Shown piece by piece: positions 30,582 to 39,244 of a stretch of 64,000 bases of DNA. Every line of letters starts with the position of its first letter. Position 1 is the stretch's first letter. The stretch is from Thalassobacterium maritimum (lineage in GTDB: Bacteria > Verrucomicrobiota > Verrucomicrobiia > Opitutales > Coraliomargaritaceae): the NCBI RefSeq assembly GCF_031127805.1, contig NZ_JARXHW010000007.1, positions 1 through 64,000 of the forward strand, given 5' to 3'. Under the pieces are notes generated by a model that was not told the origin of the DNA, did no database searches, and saw only the letters and a program-made list of their open reading frames with translations. The position numbers were made by a program, and so were the translations under genes.

Positions 30582-32618
30582 TTAGGAACGAATGACGGCG
30601 ACTCCAAAGGGCTCGATTTGCAGAGTTCCGTCACAGCTCTGATCTGTCAAAATATTTTGCCCACAAGCTAAGGCGGTGACCTCCTTGGGCTCGGGATAAT
30701 TATTCAACACAAAGGTCAAACGACGGTCCGCAGCATAGCGTTCGATGATACAAACATTCGTATCCGATCGCCCGAGCGGCTGCACGTCTGCCACATCACA
30801 GAGGCGCTGCATGAGCTCCATCGCGGAGGCTTCGTTCAAGAAAGTGCCGAGGTAGTAGGCCTTGCCTGCTCCAAATTCATTGCACGACAGACCCACGCAG
30901 CCCTCCGCGGCTTCCGTTTGCGGGTTCTGCTCGAAGTGCCAATGCGCGAGCGGCTCGGCATCGGTGCATTGAATAATCTCGTAATAATTCGCATCCATCT
31001 CGAGCCCTGCACCTTGCAGCTGCATGCGCCGGTGTTCTGTTTTGCCAAACTCCTCGACTGTGATCCCCAGCACCCGACTCAATAGGCCGGGAGGTGTTTG
31101 CTCGATGGCATGATTATTGACATCGCGCTGACCGCTGGTGGCAGTGACCAGTAGCACCCCACCCTGCGACACAAATGCTTCAATTTTCTCTGCACGTTCG
31201 GCATCCATCACAATCGCAGAAGGCACAATTAACAGCTTCAAACCAGCATAACTGTCGGCTTCATTCACATAGCCAACCGCCACTTTCTGACGCATCAATG
31301 TGCCTAAGAGCAACTCACGCTGCGCATCAGGTTGTGGGCGCGAAAAGCTGAGCACGCCTTGCGCGTGATCTTGCTCATAACTATGGCTGATGCCGACCTC
31401 GACGCGCTTAGTGGTGCCCAAAATGTCCGCACCAATCTTTTTCAGTTCCGCGCCTTCTTGTGCAAACTCTTCGAAACGGCGACGTGGCACATTGTCGTGA
31501 TCCAAGATACCGTGCCAATGGATTTCCGCTCCGTAGCGACACGTGCGCCAACGGAAGTGCAACATACCATCCGCACCATGCGCAATCGATTGATAGGCCC
31601 ACAAGCGCATGCGTCCCGGCTCAGGTGTGGGTTGTAAAAAGTCGATTTGCCCGCCTGGGCCGCCGCACTGCTCCGGCACGATGTAAGTACCGGTCGCTTG
31701 TCGGCAGCGCTCATTGAGCTGACTGCCGCCGATGAAGTCCTCCGGCTTGGTGCCCCAAAATGCAGGATACACATCGACCGCGAGGAAGTCTAAGTCCTCG
31801 GCAAATTTGTAATAATCGATATTGTAGAAGACACCATTGTGCGTGATCCACCAATCAGGATTTACCTCACGCAGAATCTCCACCTGTTCGCGTTGAAAGG
31901 CGGTGACAGAGTCGCTCAAAAAGCGACGAAAATCGAGCAGTGCACTGGGATTACAAGGTGCGGGCTGACGCCATTTTTTAGGGATCACGACTTGGTCAAA
32001 GTCATCGTATTGCTGACTCCAAAATAAGGTGCCCCAGGCATGGTTCAGCTTCTCGATGCTCTGATCGTAGCGCAGCGCGAGCCACTCACGGAAGCCCACT
32101 TGGCAACTCTCACAGTAGCACTCTTCCACATGGCAATAGAGCTCATTATCCGTCTGCCACCCGATGACAGCGGCATCGGCCTTAAAAGCCTCCGCCATCG
32201 CACGAGTAATACGGCGCGACTCGGCCCGAAAGCCGGGATTGTTGGTGCAACAATGCTGACGCGTGCCATGGGTAAAGGGCACATCGTTGATATCGACACG
32301 CATCCACTCGGGATGCTCCGCAGTCAGCCAACGCGGGGGCGTCGCCGTCGGCGTGCACAAAATCGAGTCGATCCCTTGCGCCTTCAAGCTGGCCACAGCC
32401 TCTTTAAATAAGCCAAAATCAAAGGCATCACGCGCGGGCTCCATCAATGTCCAAGCAAACTCTGCCATGCGCACCACATTCACATGAGCCTGCGCCATCA
32501 GAGCCGCGTCGGCTTGGATCCAAGAACGATCCCAGTGTTCCGGATAATAACAGGCACCGAAGAGAAAGTGATTCAATTTCGAAGGCCTCTGATGACGGGG
32601 TAAAGTATGTTGCTGCAT
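30582..32618 (-). CDS. Glycoside hydrolase family 42 beta-galactosidase
   Basis: A 678-aa enzyme that hydrolyses beta-galactosides. Domain A, a TIM barrel, begins FLFGACYYPEHWDRSWIQ. The acid/base Glu159 is in WQTDNELYC and the nucleophile Glu316 in IVPEQCGG. CHVEECYCESC is the zinc-binding cysteine cluster of many GH42 enzymes. The trimerisation domain follows (LLIVPSAIVMDAERAEKIEAF) and a small beta C-terminal domain ends at GVAVIRS. No signal peptide, so cytosolic. It is the first gene of a two-gene operon with GH3. The divergent regulator at 32842 and a palindrome at 32783-32796 suggest substrate-controlled expression. Confidence 0.94.
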   Translation of the reverse strand: MQQHTLPRHQRPSKLNHFLFGACYYPEHWDRSWIQADAALMAQAHVNVVRMAEFAWTLMEPARDAFDFGLFKEAVASLKAQGIDSILCTPTATPPRWLTAEHPEWMRVDINDVPFTHGTRQHCCTNNPGFRAESRRITRAMAEAFKADAAVIGWQTDNELYCHVEECYCESCQVGFREWLALRYDQSIEKLNHAWGTLFWSQQYDDFDQVVIPKKWRQPAPCNPSALLDFRRFLSDSVTAFQREQVEILREVNPDWWITHNGVFYNIDYYKFAEDLDFLAVDVYPAFWGTKPEDFIGGSQLNERCRQATGTYIVPEQCGGPGGQIDFLQPTPEPGRMRLWAYQSIAHGADGMLHFRWRTCRYGAEIHWHGILDHDNVPRRRFEEFAQEGAELKKIGADILGTTKRVEVGISHSYEQDHAQGVLSFSRPQPDAQRELLLGTLMRQKVAVGYVNEADSYAGLKLLIVPSAIVMDAERAEKIEAFVSQGGVLLVTATSGQRDVNNHAIEQTPPGLLSRVLGITVEEFGKTEHRRMQLQGAGLEMDANYYEIIQCTDAEPLAHWHFEQNPQTEAAEGCVGLSCNEFGAGKAYYLGTFLNEASAMELMQRLCDVADVQPLGRSDTNVCIIERYAADRRLTFVLNNYPEPKEVTALACGQNILTDQSCDGTLQIEPFGVAVIRS

Positions 32619-32782
32619 GTGTGTATCTAGAATGTGGCAAGGCCTCGCTCGTTGAGGCAGATCACTACACTACAAAACTACAAAATCAAATCGATCAAAT
32701 ACACAGCGTATGCAGCGCTATTTGCAACAGTATGCGAGTTGATCCCTCACGCTCTAAAACATAAAAAATCATTAAATGAGAG

Positions 32783-32796
32783 TGCAAGCGTTTGCA
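32783..32796. promoter_or_regulatory. Probable operator between GH42 and its regulator
   Basis: TGCAAGCGTTTGCA is an imperfect palindrome (arms TGCAA/TTGCA) of the kind bound by LacI-like regulators. It lies 45 bases before the divergent regulator gene and 165 bases before the GH42-GH3 start. A related half-site (TTTGCA) occurs at about 32721. Confidence 0.5.
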
Positions 32797-32841
32797 TGCT
32801 TTCAAAAAAGCATTCATAATAGCCTACATTAATTTCGTCAC

Positions 32842-33876
32842 ATGCCTAGAAACCTAACTTCGTACACTGTCGCGGCCAGAGCTGGAATACTCGAACTGAT
32901 CAAGAATCAACCCGAGAACAAACCACTGCCCTCCCTTCGCCAACTTGCAGACGATTTTGATCTACACTCAACGACTATCTTTCGACTTTTGCACGACTTA
33001 GAAACCGAAGGTGTGGTATGGCAAGGCCCCTCGCGTCGTTTCTTTCCCGCCAGTGCCCAAAGCCATGCGCTTAAAGGCAAGCCCATCTGCTTCATCGGTC
33101 GCAACATCCAAGACTGGAGCCAACTCTATCAAGAGATTTTAGAAGGGGTCACCGAAGTATGCACCACCAATGGTAGCCCGCTCATCCTGCATTCTGCCCC
33201 CAACTTAGTACAAGTGCCCGTGCAACTAGAACCGGCAATCATCGCCACCGAAGAAGAGCAGCAGGCGGAAATGGCCAAGCTACTCAAGACCCTGCCCAAA
33301 GGCTGCGCTGGCTACATATTTGACCACCTCTGGTGCGATGCGGCCCTCAAACTCGTCCCCTTTCCGCGCAACCAGTGCATCCAATTACTCAGCGGCTCAG
33401 AAGAACATACCAAGGTCATCACACCCAACTATAGCGCAGGCGCCAAGCTCATTGCGGATTACGTCCAGTCACGCAAATTCAACCAAGTCTATCTGGTCGA
33501 GAGCACCCCCGAAGAGCCCCTGCTGCACCGTAGTGTGAACCAGATGCAAGAGACCCTGGCCAACCTCTCGACCCATGGACTGAACTTTTACGATGAAGAG
33601 GCCGTGCACGCATTAGTGCGCGAAATTCAGCCGCACAGCTGCTTTATCTGCACCGAAGATAATACCGCACTAGGCCTCGCCTCACGCATACGCGAGGCCG
33701 ATCGCAAGACAGTCGAAATGGTCTCGATTCAAGGCACAGGCATCGTCACCGCGCCCCACACCCGCCTGCGCTACGACTACCGCAGGCTCGGTCGCTCGGC
33801 CGCATCCGGCATCTTACACGGCACCGCAATCAAGCAAATGGCCCCTCGCCTAGTCACGCAGCAGGAAGATGACTAA
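32842..33876 (+). CDS. GntR/LacI-type transcriptional regulator
   Basis: A 344-aa DNA-binding protein. Residues 8-65 form a winged helix of the GntR type (AGILELIKNQPENKPLPSLR, QLADDFDLHSTTIFRLLHDL, ETEGVVWQGPSRRFF). From 75 onward it resembles a periplasmic-binding-protein sensor domain as in LacI or XylR-like regulators (ICFIGRNIQDWSQLYQEILE, GAKLIADYVQSRKFNQVYLV, CFICTEDNTALGLASRIREA, RLRYDYRRLGRSAASGI). The ligand is probably a sugar. It is divergent from GH42-GH3 and likely controls that operon through the palindrome at 32783-32796. Confidence 0.88.
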   Translation: MPRNLTSYTVAARAGILELIKNQPENKPLPSLRQLADDFDLHSTTIFRLLHDLETEGVVWQGPSRRFFPASAQSHALKGKPICFIGRNIQDWSQLYQEILEGVTEVCTTNGSPLILHSAPNLVQVPVQLEPAIIATEEEQQAEMAKLLKTLPKGCAGYIFDHLWCDAALKLVPFPRNQCIQLLSGSEEHTKVITPNYSAGAKLIADYVQSRKFNQVYLVESTPEEPLLHRSVNQMQETLANLSTHGLNFYDEEAVHALVREIQPHSCFICTEDNTALGLASRIREADRKTVEMVSIQGTGIVTAPHTRLRYDYRRLGRSAASGILHGTAIKQMAPRLVTQQEDD

Positions 33877-33953
33877 AAGTGTGTAAAAGAATCTAGTAGC
33901 CCCTATTCGCATCGCCCCACCACTTGACCGGTGACAGCTCCAGAGTAGGTTAA

Positions 33954-34661
33954 ATGCCGATCATTCACAAGCAATCAGCATTGGACATATGCGCACAGGC
34001 ACACACACCCACACACGCACGCACGCGGCTCGCCACTATCATTGCAATTCTCTGCACACAGGCGACTCTTCAAGCCGACACGATCATTTACCAAGACGGC
34101 CAAGTCAAAGGCACCCTATGGGCCAACGGTAGCATTGGAGTCGATCCGGAATTTCGCACGCCCGATAATCAGGCCACGATCAAATTCACGACTACTGAAG
34201 CATACGGCAACGGCGGCATCAATTTCTACGGCATTAGCGGCCCGCTCACCGTCCCTAAAAACCAAGCCACCCTCCGCGCGACCATCTACTCTGTGAATGC
34301 CAGCATGAATGGATTCGTAGTGCGCACCTCAGATGGCGAACAGAACTTTGATTCGAAACGTGGCCGCTGGTGGATTGACGGCGAACCCGGACAAACCAGC
34401 GACTTGTCTCAAGGCCAATGGCACACCTTGGATTTCGATTTAAGCAGCTATCCAAGCTTTAATCCCGGGCTGACGCAAATCGTAGGCGACGGCCTCACAT
34501 TAAAAGTCAATGAGCCTGGAGCCACCGCTTACTTCGGCGAGATACGCCTGACCGAAGACGATGCGGGCCACTACGAAGACATCCCAGAACCAAGTACTTA
34601 CAGCGCAATACTAGGCTTGACTTCGCTATTAATCGCAAGTCGACAAAAATCCCGTAAGTAG
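33954..34661 (+). CDS. PEP-CTERM protein, exported
   Basis: A 235-aa protein. A hydrophobic stretch near 28-41 (LATIIAILCTQATLQA) ends in a likely signal-peptidase site; the His/Thr-rich leader before it is unusual. The C terminus carries the sorting tag PEPSTYSAILGLTSLLIASR followed by QKSRK: the PEP motif, a membrane helix and a basic tail, expected to be cut by an exosortase (none in the window). The body is beta-rich with no known enzyme motif (FTTTEAYGNGGINFYG, WHTLDFDLSSYPSF), consistent with a carbohydrate-binding-like sandwich. It follows the regulator by 77 bases on the same strand and precedes a second PEP-CTERM gene. Confidence 0.85.
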   Translation: MPIIHKQSALDICAQAHTPTHARTRLATIIAILCTQATLQADTIIYQDGQVKGTLWANGSIGVDPEFRTPDNQATIKFTTTEAYGNGGINFYGISGPLTVPKNQATLRATIYSVNASMNGFVVRTSDGEQNFDSKRGRWWIDGEPGQTSDLSQGQWHTLDFDLSSYPSFNPGLTQIVGDGLTLKVNEPGATAYFGEIRLTEDDAGHYEDIPEPSTYSAILGLTSLLIASRQKSRK

Positions 34662-34789
34662 TTCGCACTCAGAGCGCAATCTATTCGCAACAAGCGCAAA
34701 ATTGACCCTGAGCGATCCTTAGCACACATTATTCTACAAGCTGAGAATCTCAGTGACACTAAACCACACGAATAACCATTGATAATATA

Positions 34790-35476
34790 ATGAAGATCAA
34801 ACACTCACTCCTTGCTGCCACCACACTCGCCGCCGGTTCACTATCGGCACAGGTAACTTTCGATTTCAACGATACAGGCGACACAGAAGGCTTCGCAGTC
34901 AGCACAGCGACTAGTCTCTCACAGGATTCATTCAACGGAGGTAGTCTAAAAGTAACTGGCGCTCAAGGGGGAGGCGACTTTTATGAGTCCTCAACGCGAG
35001 CTGCTCAGGTTTCATTTGGAGCTTCATCGCCCCTGGCGGATGAACTTGCACTGGCATACGATTTTGGGGGAACCATCAGTTTTGATGTAACGATTTTTGA
35101 AAGTGACATTAATTGGGTCGACAGCGATCGTCCTGGAATACTCGAGTTCCAGCTCACTCTAAGCGGCACAGGTAATGACACTGAAATTGGATTATTAAGC
35201 GTCCCCAGCGTTGGCAATTCAGTGACAAAAACAGTATCCATGTCAATTGTCCAAGGCTCTGGCAGTCAATTTAACGGAACAAACGGCACCATCAACTTTG
35301 ATGACGCTACATCCGGAAGCATTTCATTTGGATTCAAGGATCAAAATGACTTCATTAGCAGTGCGAGCTTCTACCTAGACAACGTAACTGTAACAGCTAT
35401 CCCCGAGCCATCCACATTTGCCTCACTTGCTGGTCTCTTAGCACTTGGTGCAGCAGTGATCCGTCGTCGCAGCTAA
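34790..35476 (+). CDS. PEP-CTERM protein, exported
   Basis: A 228-aa protein starting MKIKHSLLAATTLAAGSLSA, a clear signal peptide. The C terminus is IPEPSTFASLAGLLALGAAV followed by IRRRS, a textbook PEP-CTERM tag. The body is a Ser/Gly/Asp-rich beta protein (FDFNDTGDTEGFAVSTATSL, GTINFDDATSGSISFGFKDQ) that resembles a carbohydrate-binding sandwich; it has no catalytic motif. It is likely an extracellular matrix or surface protein. It has its own strong terminator at 35504-35539. Confidence 0.9.
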   Translation: MKIKHSLLAATTLAAGSLSAQVTFDFNDTGDTEGFAVSTATSLSQDSFNGGSLKVTGAQGGGDFYESSTRAAQVSFGASSPLADELALAYDFGGTISFDVTIFESDINWVDSDRPGILEFQLTLSGTGNDTEIGLLSVPSVGNSVTKTVSMSIVQGSGSQFNGTNGTINFDDATSGSISFGFKDQNDFISSASFYLDNVTVTAIPEPSTFASLAGLLALGAAVIRRRS

Positions 35477-35503
35477 GCGATCCATTTAAAGCTTATTTCA
35501 CTA

Positions 35504-35539
35504 AGCCTCGAGAGCGCCACGCGCCTCGAGGCTTTTTTT
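35504..35539 (+). terminator. Rho-independent terminator after the second PEP-CTERM gene
   Basis: AGCCTCGAG (35504-35512) pairs with CTCGAGGCT (35525-35533), loop of 12, followed by six more T. Confidence 0.92.
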
Positions 35540-35765
35540 ATGTATCCACCCAAGAAGGCCCAAGGCTACTCTCAATGGAAGCAAGATGCCACACTTAACC
35601 AGACAGGCTCAAAACACTCACAACTATTCGCAACATACCAAAGCTTGCCGCCCAGGCGCAGCATCGGGCAGTATCGATACATACAAACTTTAAAGTCTTA
35701 GGACTTTTTTCATATAGGGTTATATAGGGTAAGCCCCGTCGCAGCAATGCGTCGGGGCTTTTTCT
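35540..35765 (+). ncRNA. Candidate small RNA ending in an orphan terminator
   Basis: This stretch has no open frame but ends in a second strong plus-strand terminator (AGCCCCGTCGCA 35732-35743, TGCGTCGGGGCT 35748-35759, then TTTTTC). Another small hairpin, AAAGTC-TTAG-GACTTT with T-run, lies just before it (about 35692-35708). Two direct words TATAGGGT occur between them. A terminator 190 bases beyond the previous one, with no gene between, suggests a short untranslated transcript. The promoter could not be placed and the 5' end is unknown. Confidence 0.35.
35732..35765 (+). terminator. Rho-independent terminator without an obvious gene
   Basis: A stem of 12 pairs with one T-T mismatch, loop GCAA, followed by TTTTTC. 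It may end a small RNA or act as a backup terminator for the PEP-CTERM gene. Confidence 0.85.
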
Positions 35766-35817
35766 TGTCACACCTAAGCTAGCATGAAGCTGTTAGTTAA
35801 CTAGTCTGAATACAAGA

Positions 35818-35880
35818 AAGGCGCCTTGATCTGCGCGCAAATCTGCCTGACAGATTCGCGGCGACCAAGACGCCTTGTGT
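35818..35880 (-). terminator. Long hairpin terminator of the GH16 gene
   Basis: On the minus strand CAAGGCG-CTTG-like arms fold with inner AATCTG/CAGATT arms, ending in GCGCC and TTTCTTGT. It lies 18 bases beyond the GH16 stop codon. Confidence 0.6.
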
Positions 35881-35897
35881 GAAATCAAGTTTACTAA

Positions 35898-37304
35898 TTA
35901 CTTGGCATTCTTACGATACACACGCACGTAGTCGACGTAGGCATACGAAGGAAGTTTATCAGCAGCATTGTCCTCAAAGCGGCCAACTGCGTGTCCCCAG
36001 TGATTTTTGTTTCCCTTGGCGGGGTCGCCATTGGCAATCTCGACCGTCAGTCGAATGCCGTGCGTATCATCGGTTGAAATATACTGTTTATTACGGTTAA
36101 TCCAATAAGGCTCACCATTCAGATAGTAGACTTGAATATCCTTGGTCCAATATAGGCCCCAAGTATTCCATACAGTTTCGTCAAAAGTTACGAGGCCATA
36201 AGGCTGTGGTGGTTTTATATTCATGCCACCATCCTTGATATGAATCGCAGCGTTAAATTTACTCATCACACTATAGTTTTCGCCCTCATAAGGCACATAC
36301 TCCATCACATCAATTTCGGATCCGAGCGCAGCATCGCCGGCGTAAGGATTATCTGAGAAGAGCCAGAGCGCAAACCATGCAGCATGCGCTTTAAATTGTG
36401 AAACATTGGCGCGCCATTCGATAAAAATGCCGTCCTCGCCGGGGCCAAAAGTAATACTGTCTTCCTTACTGTAAGTGCCATCTTCAGAAGTCACTAAATA
36501 AGGAGCGAGTCGCTTCCCATCTTTGTAGCGTGTGCGCATGGTCAAATTTCCCTTGCCATCCAAGTAGGCCTCTTCGTGGGCCAAAGTGGAATCACGCCAA
36601 GTACCATCGTTTCTCCAAATCGCACCAGGGCGCCAATGCTCGGCCGGAGCGGCGCCCTTTTCACCGTCAAATTCATCGTTCCAAATTAAGGACCACTCAT
36701 CGCCCAGTATAAACGCGTCCGTTTGCAGTTCGGCCTCGATCTGATGGGCGTCAGAGAACTGCACATCATCGATATACACCGGTGACATACTGCCTGCACT
36801 TGCAATCGACACAATGCCAACATGAGCCCAATACACATCCGACTTAAAAGCGGGATCCGCAGCATAGTCCCACATCACATGATAGCTCTTGCCGCCCTCG
36901 GCATACAGGTCCAATTCAATATCTTTAGTGATATCAAAAGTCGCCCCTCCACCTTGACCGCCATACATGCGTAATTGTAGCTTCGCCCAGCCTGAATCGG
37001 GCAGACTCGACTGTGGCACATATAGATCTATCGACAAGGTCGTCGATGTTTTGATCTGCGTCGTTAAGTCCTTGCGGTTAGCCAGCTGATTCCAAGCATG
37101 TCCTTTCGTGCCCGTCAGCTCGAGGCATTTAACGCCATCGGTTATGGCTGCAGCAGGCACACCCGCGCCCTGCTCCACGCTTCGTAAGGAAGAGCCCTCG
37201 GAGGACTCCCACTGGCTAATTGAACCTTCAAACGAATCCTGCCATGCATTGACAGAGGCAGCCGCGGCCAGACTGCTCAAGAGGATGGGTAGTATTTTTT
37301 TCAT
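35898..37304 (-). CDS. Secreted glycoside hydrolase family 16 enzyme
   Basis: A 468-aa exported endo-acting beta-glycanase. The chosen start is ATG 37304 (MKKILPILLSSLAAAASVNA), a clean signal peptide; the upstream frame adds seven residues. Residues 22-195 form a beta-sandwich, probably carbohydrate-binding (WQDSFEGSISQWESSEGSSL). The GH16 catalytic domain runs from about 210 (WSLIWNDEFDGEKG) to the end, with the active-site motif EIDVMEY: Glu330 nucleophile, Asp332 and Glu335 acid/base. AWFALWLFSDN and WNTWGLYW line the cleft. GH16 covers laminarinases, agarases, carrageenases and porphyranases; the sequence around the motif fits the agarase/porphyranase/carrageenase side as well as laminarinase, so the substrate stays open. 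It is monocistronic. Confidence 0.9.
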   Translation of the reverse strand: MKKILPILLSSLAAAASVNAWQDSFEGSISQWESSEGSSLRSVEQGAGVPAAAITDGVKCLELTGTKGHAWNQLANRKDLTTQIKTSTTLSIDLYVPQSSLPDSGWAKLQLRMYGGQGGGATFDITKDIELDLYAEGGKSYHVMWDYAADPAFKSDVYWAHVGIVSIASAGSMSPVYIDDVQFSDAHQIEAELQTDAFILGDEWSLIWNDEFDGEKGAAPAEHWRPGAIWRNDGTWRDSTLAHEEAYLDGKGNLTMRTRYKDGKRLAPYLVTSEDGTYSKEDSITFGPGEDGIFIEWRANVSQFKAHAAWFALWLFSDNPYAGDAALGSEIDVMEYVPYEGENYSVMSKFNAAIHIKDGGMNIKPPQPYGLVTFDETVWNTWGLYWTKDIQVYYLNGEPYWINRNKQYISTDDTHGIRLTVEIANGDPAKGNKNHWGHAVGRFEDNAADKLPSYAYVDYVRVYRKNAK

Positions 37305-37465
37305 AAACGATAAAGTATGTGACAAGGACTTAGAGGCAGAGTTGCCCCATCATGCCAACAAGCTTAGCGAGCCTTATAAAATGAGGGCAAGGACGCACAC
37401 GTTGCGAATAGCGGGCACACAAATATGACATTTCCTGCCACTTCTGAATCCTCTAAAAACTCACC

Positions 37466-39115
37466 ATGACTTACCCTAAAATCAGAATTAGATTTCGCAC
37501 ACTCGCGAGCTCTTTAGCGATCTGCTTGACATTGACATGTGGCATTCACCTGAATGCTCGACCGCAGCATCTGGTGTTCACCTACCACGGTGACACCTCA
37601 ACAAGCTTAACGGCAAACTGGCAAATTCTCGGTCCCAATGCAACGCCTGCTGGAGATGCAAATGTTTACTACGACACAGTCTCACACAATGGGGATCCAA
37701 CCGCTTATGCCAATTCAGCAAAGGGGCTCGTCTCCACTATTGAGGGCTTAAATGACCGCACAATCTATCGAACTCAGATCGACAATTTACAGGCGGACAC
37801 CTGCTATTACGTAATCGTCGGCAACACGGATCAAGGCTACAGTAAGGAAGTCAAAGTGCGCACGATTCCCAATGACGATAGCGAGCTACGTTTTGTCACC
37901 GGCGGCGACATGGGAACCAGCGATGCCACACGTATTTTACTGCGCCATGCGGCATCGCACGCGCCACAGTTTGCAGTGATTGGAGGCGACATCGCCTACG
38001 CAAATGGAAAGCTACAAAGCGTGAATGCATGGGACACATGGCTGAACTATTACACCGAGGAAATGGTCACCCCCGACGGTTTTCAGATCCCACTAGTGCT
38101 AGCCATCGGTAACCATGAAGTGCGCGGCGCGTATAACCAGCCAAAGTCCGCTGCCCCCTTTTTCTTCGGTTTCTTCGGGCAAGACCCCGAGCACAGTTAC
38201 TTCACTCGCATGTTTGGCGAGAGCTTCGTTCTGCACGTGCTGGACACCGGGCACATCGCCTCCCACGAATCACAGGTGGATTGGCTCGTGCAACAGCTTG
38301 AAACGACTCGCTCAGTTAGGCATCGAGCTGCAGTTTATCATGTGCCGCTCTACCCGAGCCACCGCGACAAGATGACTTGGTATTCACAACAGGGGCGCAC
38401 TTACTGGGCTCCACTATTCGACGAGTTTGAGCTCACCGTCGCCTTTGAGAACCACGATCATACCTACAAACGGAGCCACCCAATCAAATTCGGCGAGCCG
38501 ACAGCCGATGGATCCGGCACGCTCTACCTCGGCGACGGTTGCTGGGGAAGAAGCCCCCGTGGCATCGACTACTTTGATCGAGACTACTTAGTTCAAAGCG
38601 GTAGCATACAGCACTTCTGGCTGGTGGACGTGAGTCCGAAAACCATGAAATATCGAGCCATCGACATCGATAATCGAGTCTTTGATATTTATCCCGCCAA
38701 CGAAACAGAAGCCGCTCAAGCTCAACAAGTATTCAACCAAAAAGAGCAACTCTACGATCTCCCCGACGGTTCCGTCCACATCTCTAAAATGATGTGCGAC
38801 TCCCCCATCTGGCATGCAGGACAAACGACAGTCACCCTCAAGAATGTCTTCGAGTTCCCAATAACCGCGCAACTCATTCCTTACTTCCCCAGTAATGTTC
38901 GCATTCAAAACGAAAGCGTGCTCCACACGCTCACACTACAAGCAGAAGAAAGTATCGAGCTCACCCTCGAGCTAAGCACCAACTCCGAGACAGGATACAA
39001 AACAGGGGAGATCAACTTTTATCTCGGCGTTCAATTACACTCGGCGGCAACAGACTCCAAACTTAGTTTCAAAAAGACCTTCGGCATTAAAGCTCAAACA
39101 CCTGCAGAGAATTGA
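37466..39115 (+). CDS. Secreted purple-acid-phosphatase-like metallophosphoesterase
   Basis: A 549-aa exported enzyme likely to release phosphate from organic esters. The signal peptide region is LASSLAICLTLTCGIHLNA. An N-terminal fibronectin-like domain (residues 35-130) is typical of purple acid phosphatases. Metal-site motifs appear in order: GGDMG, GGDIAYANG, GNHEVRGAY, YHVPLYPS and FENHDHTYKR. A C-terminal beta domain (about 430-549) follows. This is the third calcineurin-type phosphoesterase domain in the window after the two in the giant protein. It is divergent from the GH16 gene and stands alone on its strand. Confidence 0.88.
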   Translation: MTYPKIRIRFRTLASSLAICLTLTCGIHLNARPQHLVFTYHGDTSTSLTANWQILGPNATPAGDANVYYDTVSHNGDPTAYANSAKGLVSTIEGLNDRTIYRTQIDNLQADTCYYVIVGNTDQGYSKEVKVRTIPNDDSELRFVTGGDMGTSDATRILLRHAASHAPQFAVIGGDIAYANGKLQSVNAWDTWLNYYTEEMVTPDGFQIPLVLAIGNHEVRGAYNQPKSAAPFFFGFFGQDPEHSYFTRMFGESFVLHVLDTGHIASHESQVDWLVQQLETTRSVRHRAAVYHVPLYPSHRDKMTWYSQQGRTYWAPLFDEFELTVAFENHDHTYKRSHPIKFGEPTADGSGTLYLGDGCWGRSPRGIDYFDRDYLVQSGSIQHFWLVDVSPKTMKYRAIDIDNRVFDIYPANETEAAQAQQVFNQKEQLYDLPDGSVHISKMMCDSPIWHAGQTTVTLKNVFEFPITAQLIPYFPSNVRIQNESVLHTLTLQAEESIELTLELSTNSETGYKTGEINFYLGVQLHSAATDSKLSFKKTFGIKAQTPAEN

Positions 39116-39244
39116 TCCCCCTACGCCGAAAAATAGTTATACTCGATCCAGCTAGGCTGCCCGCATGCCATGCATACGAAGCTCAATCGCCCAGACATCG
39201 GTCGTATCCTCTATTTTGTAAGGCATCAGTTTCGCCCCGATCAA

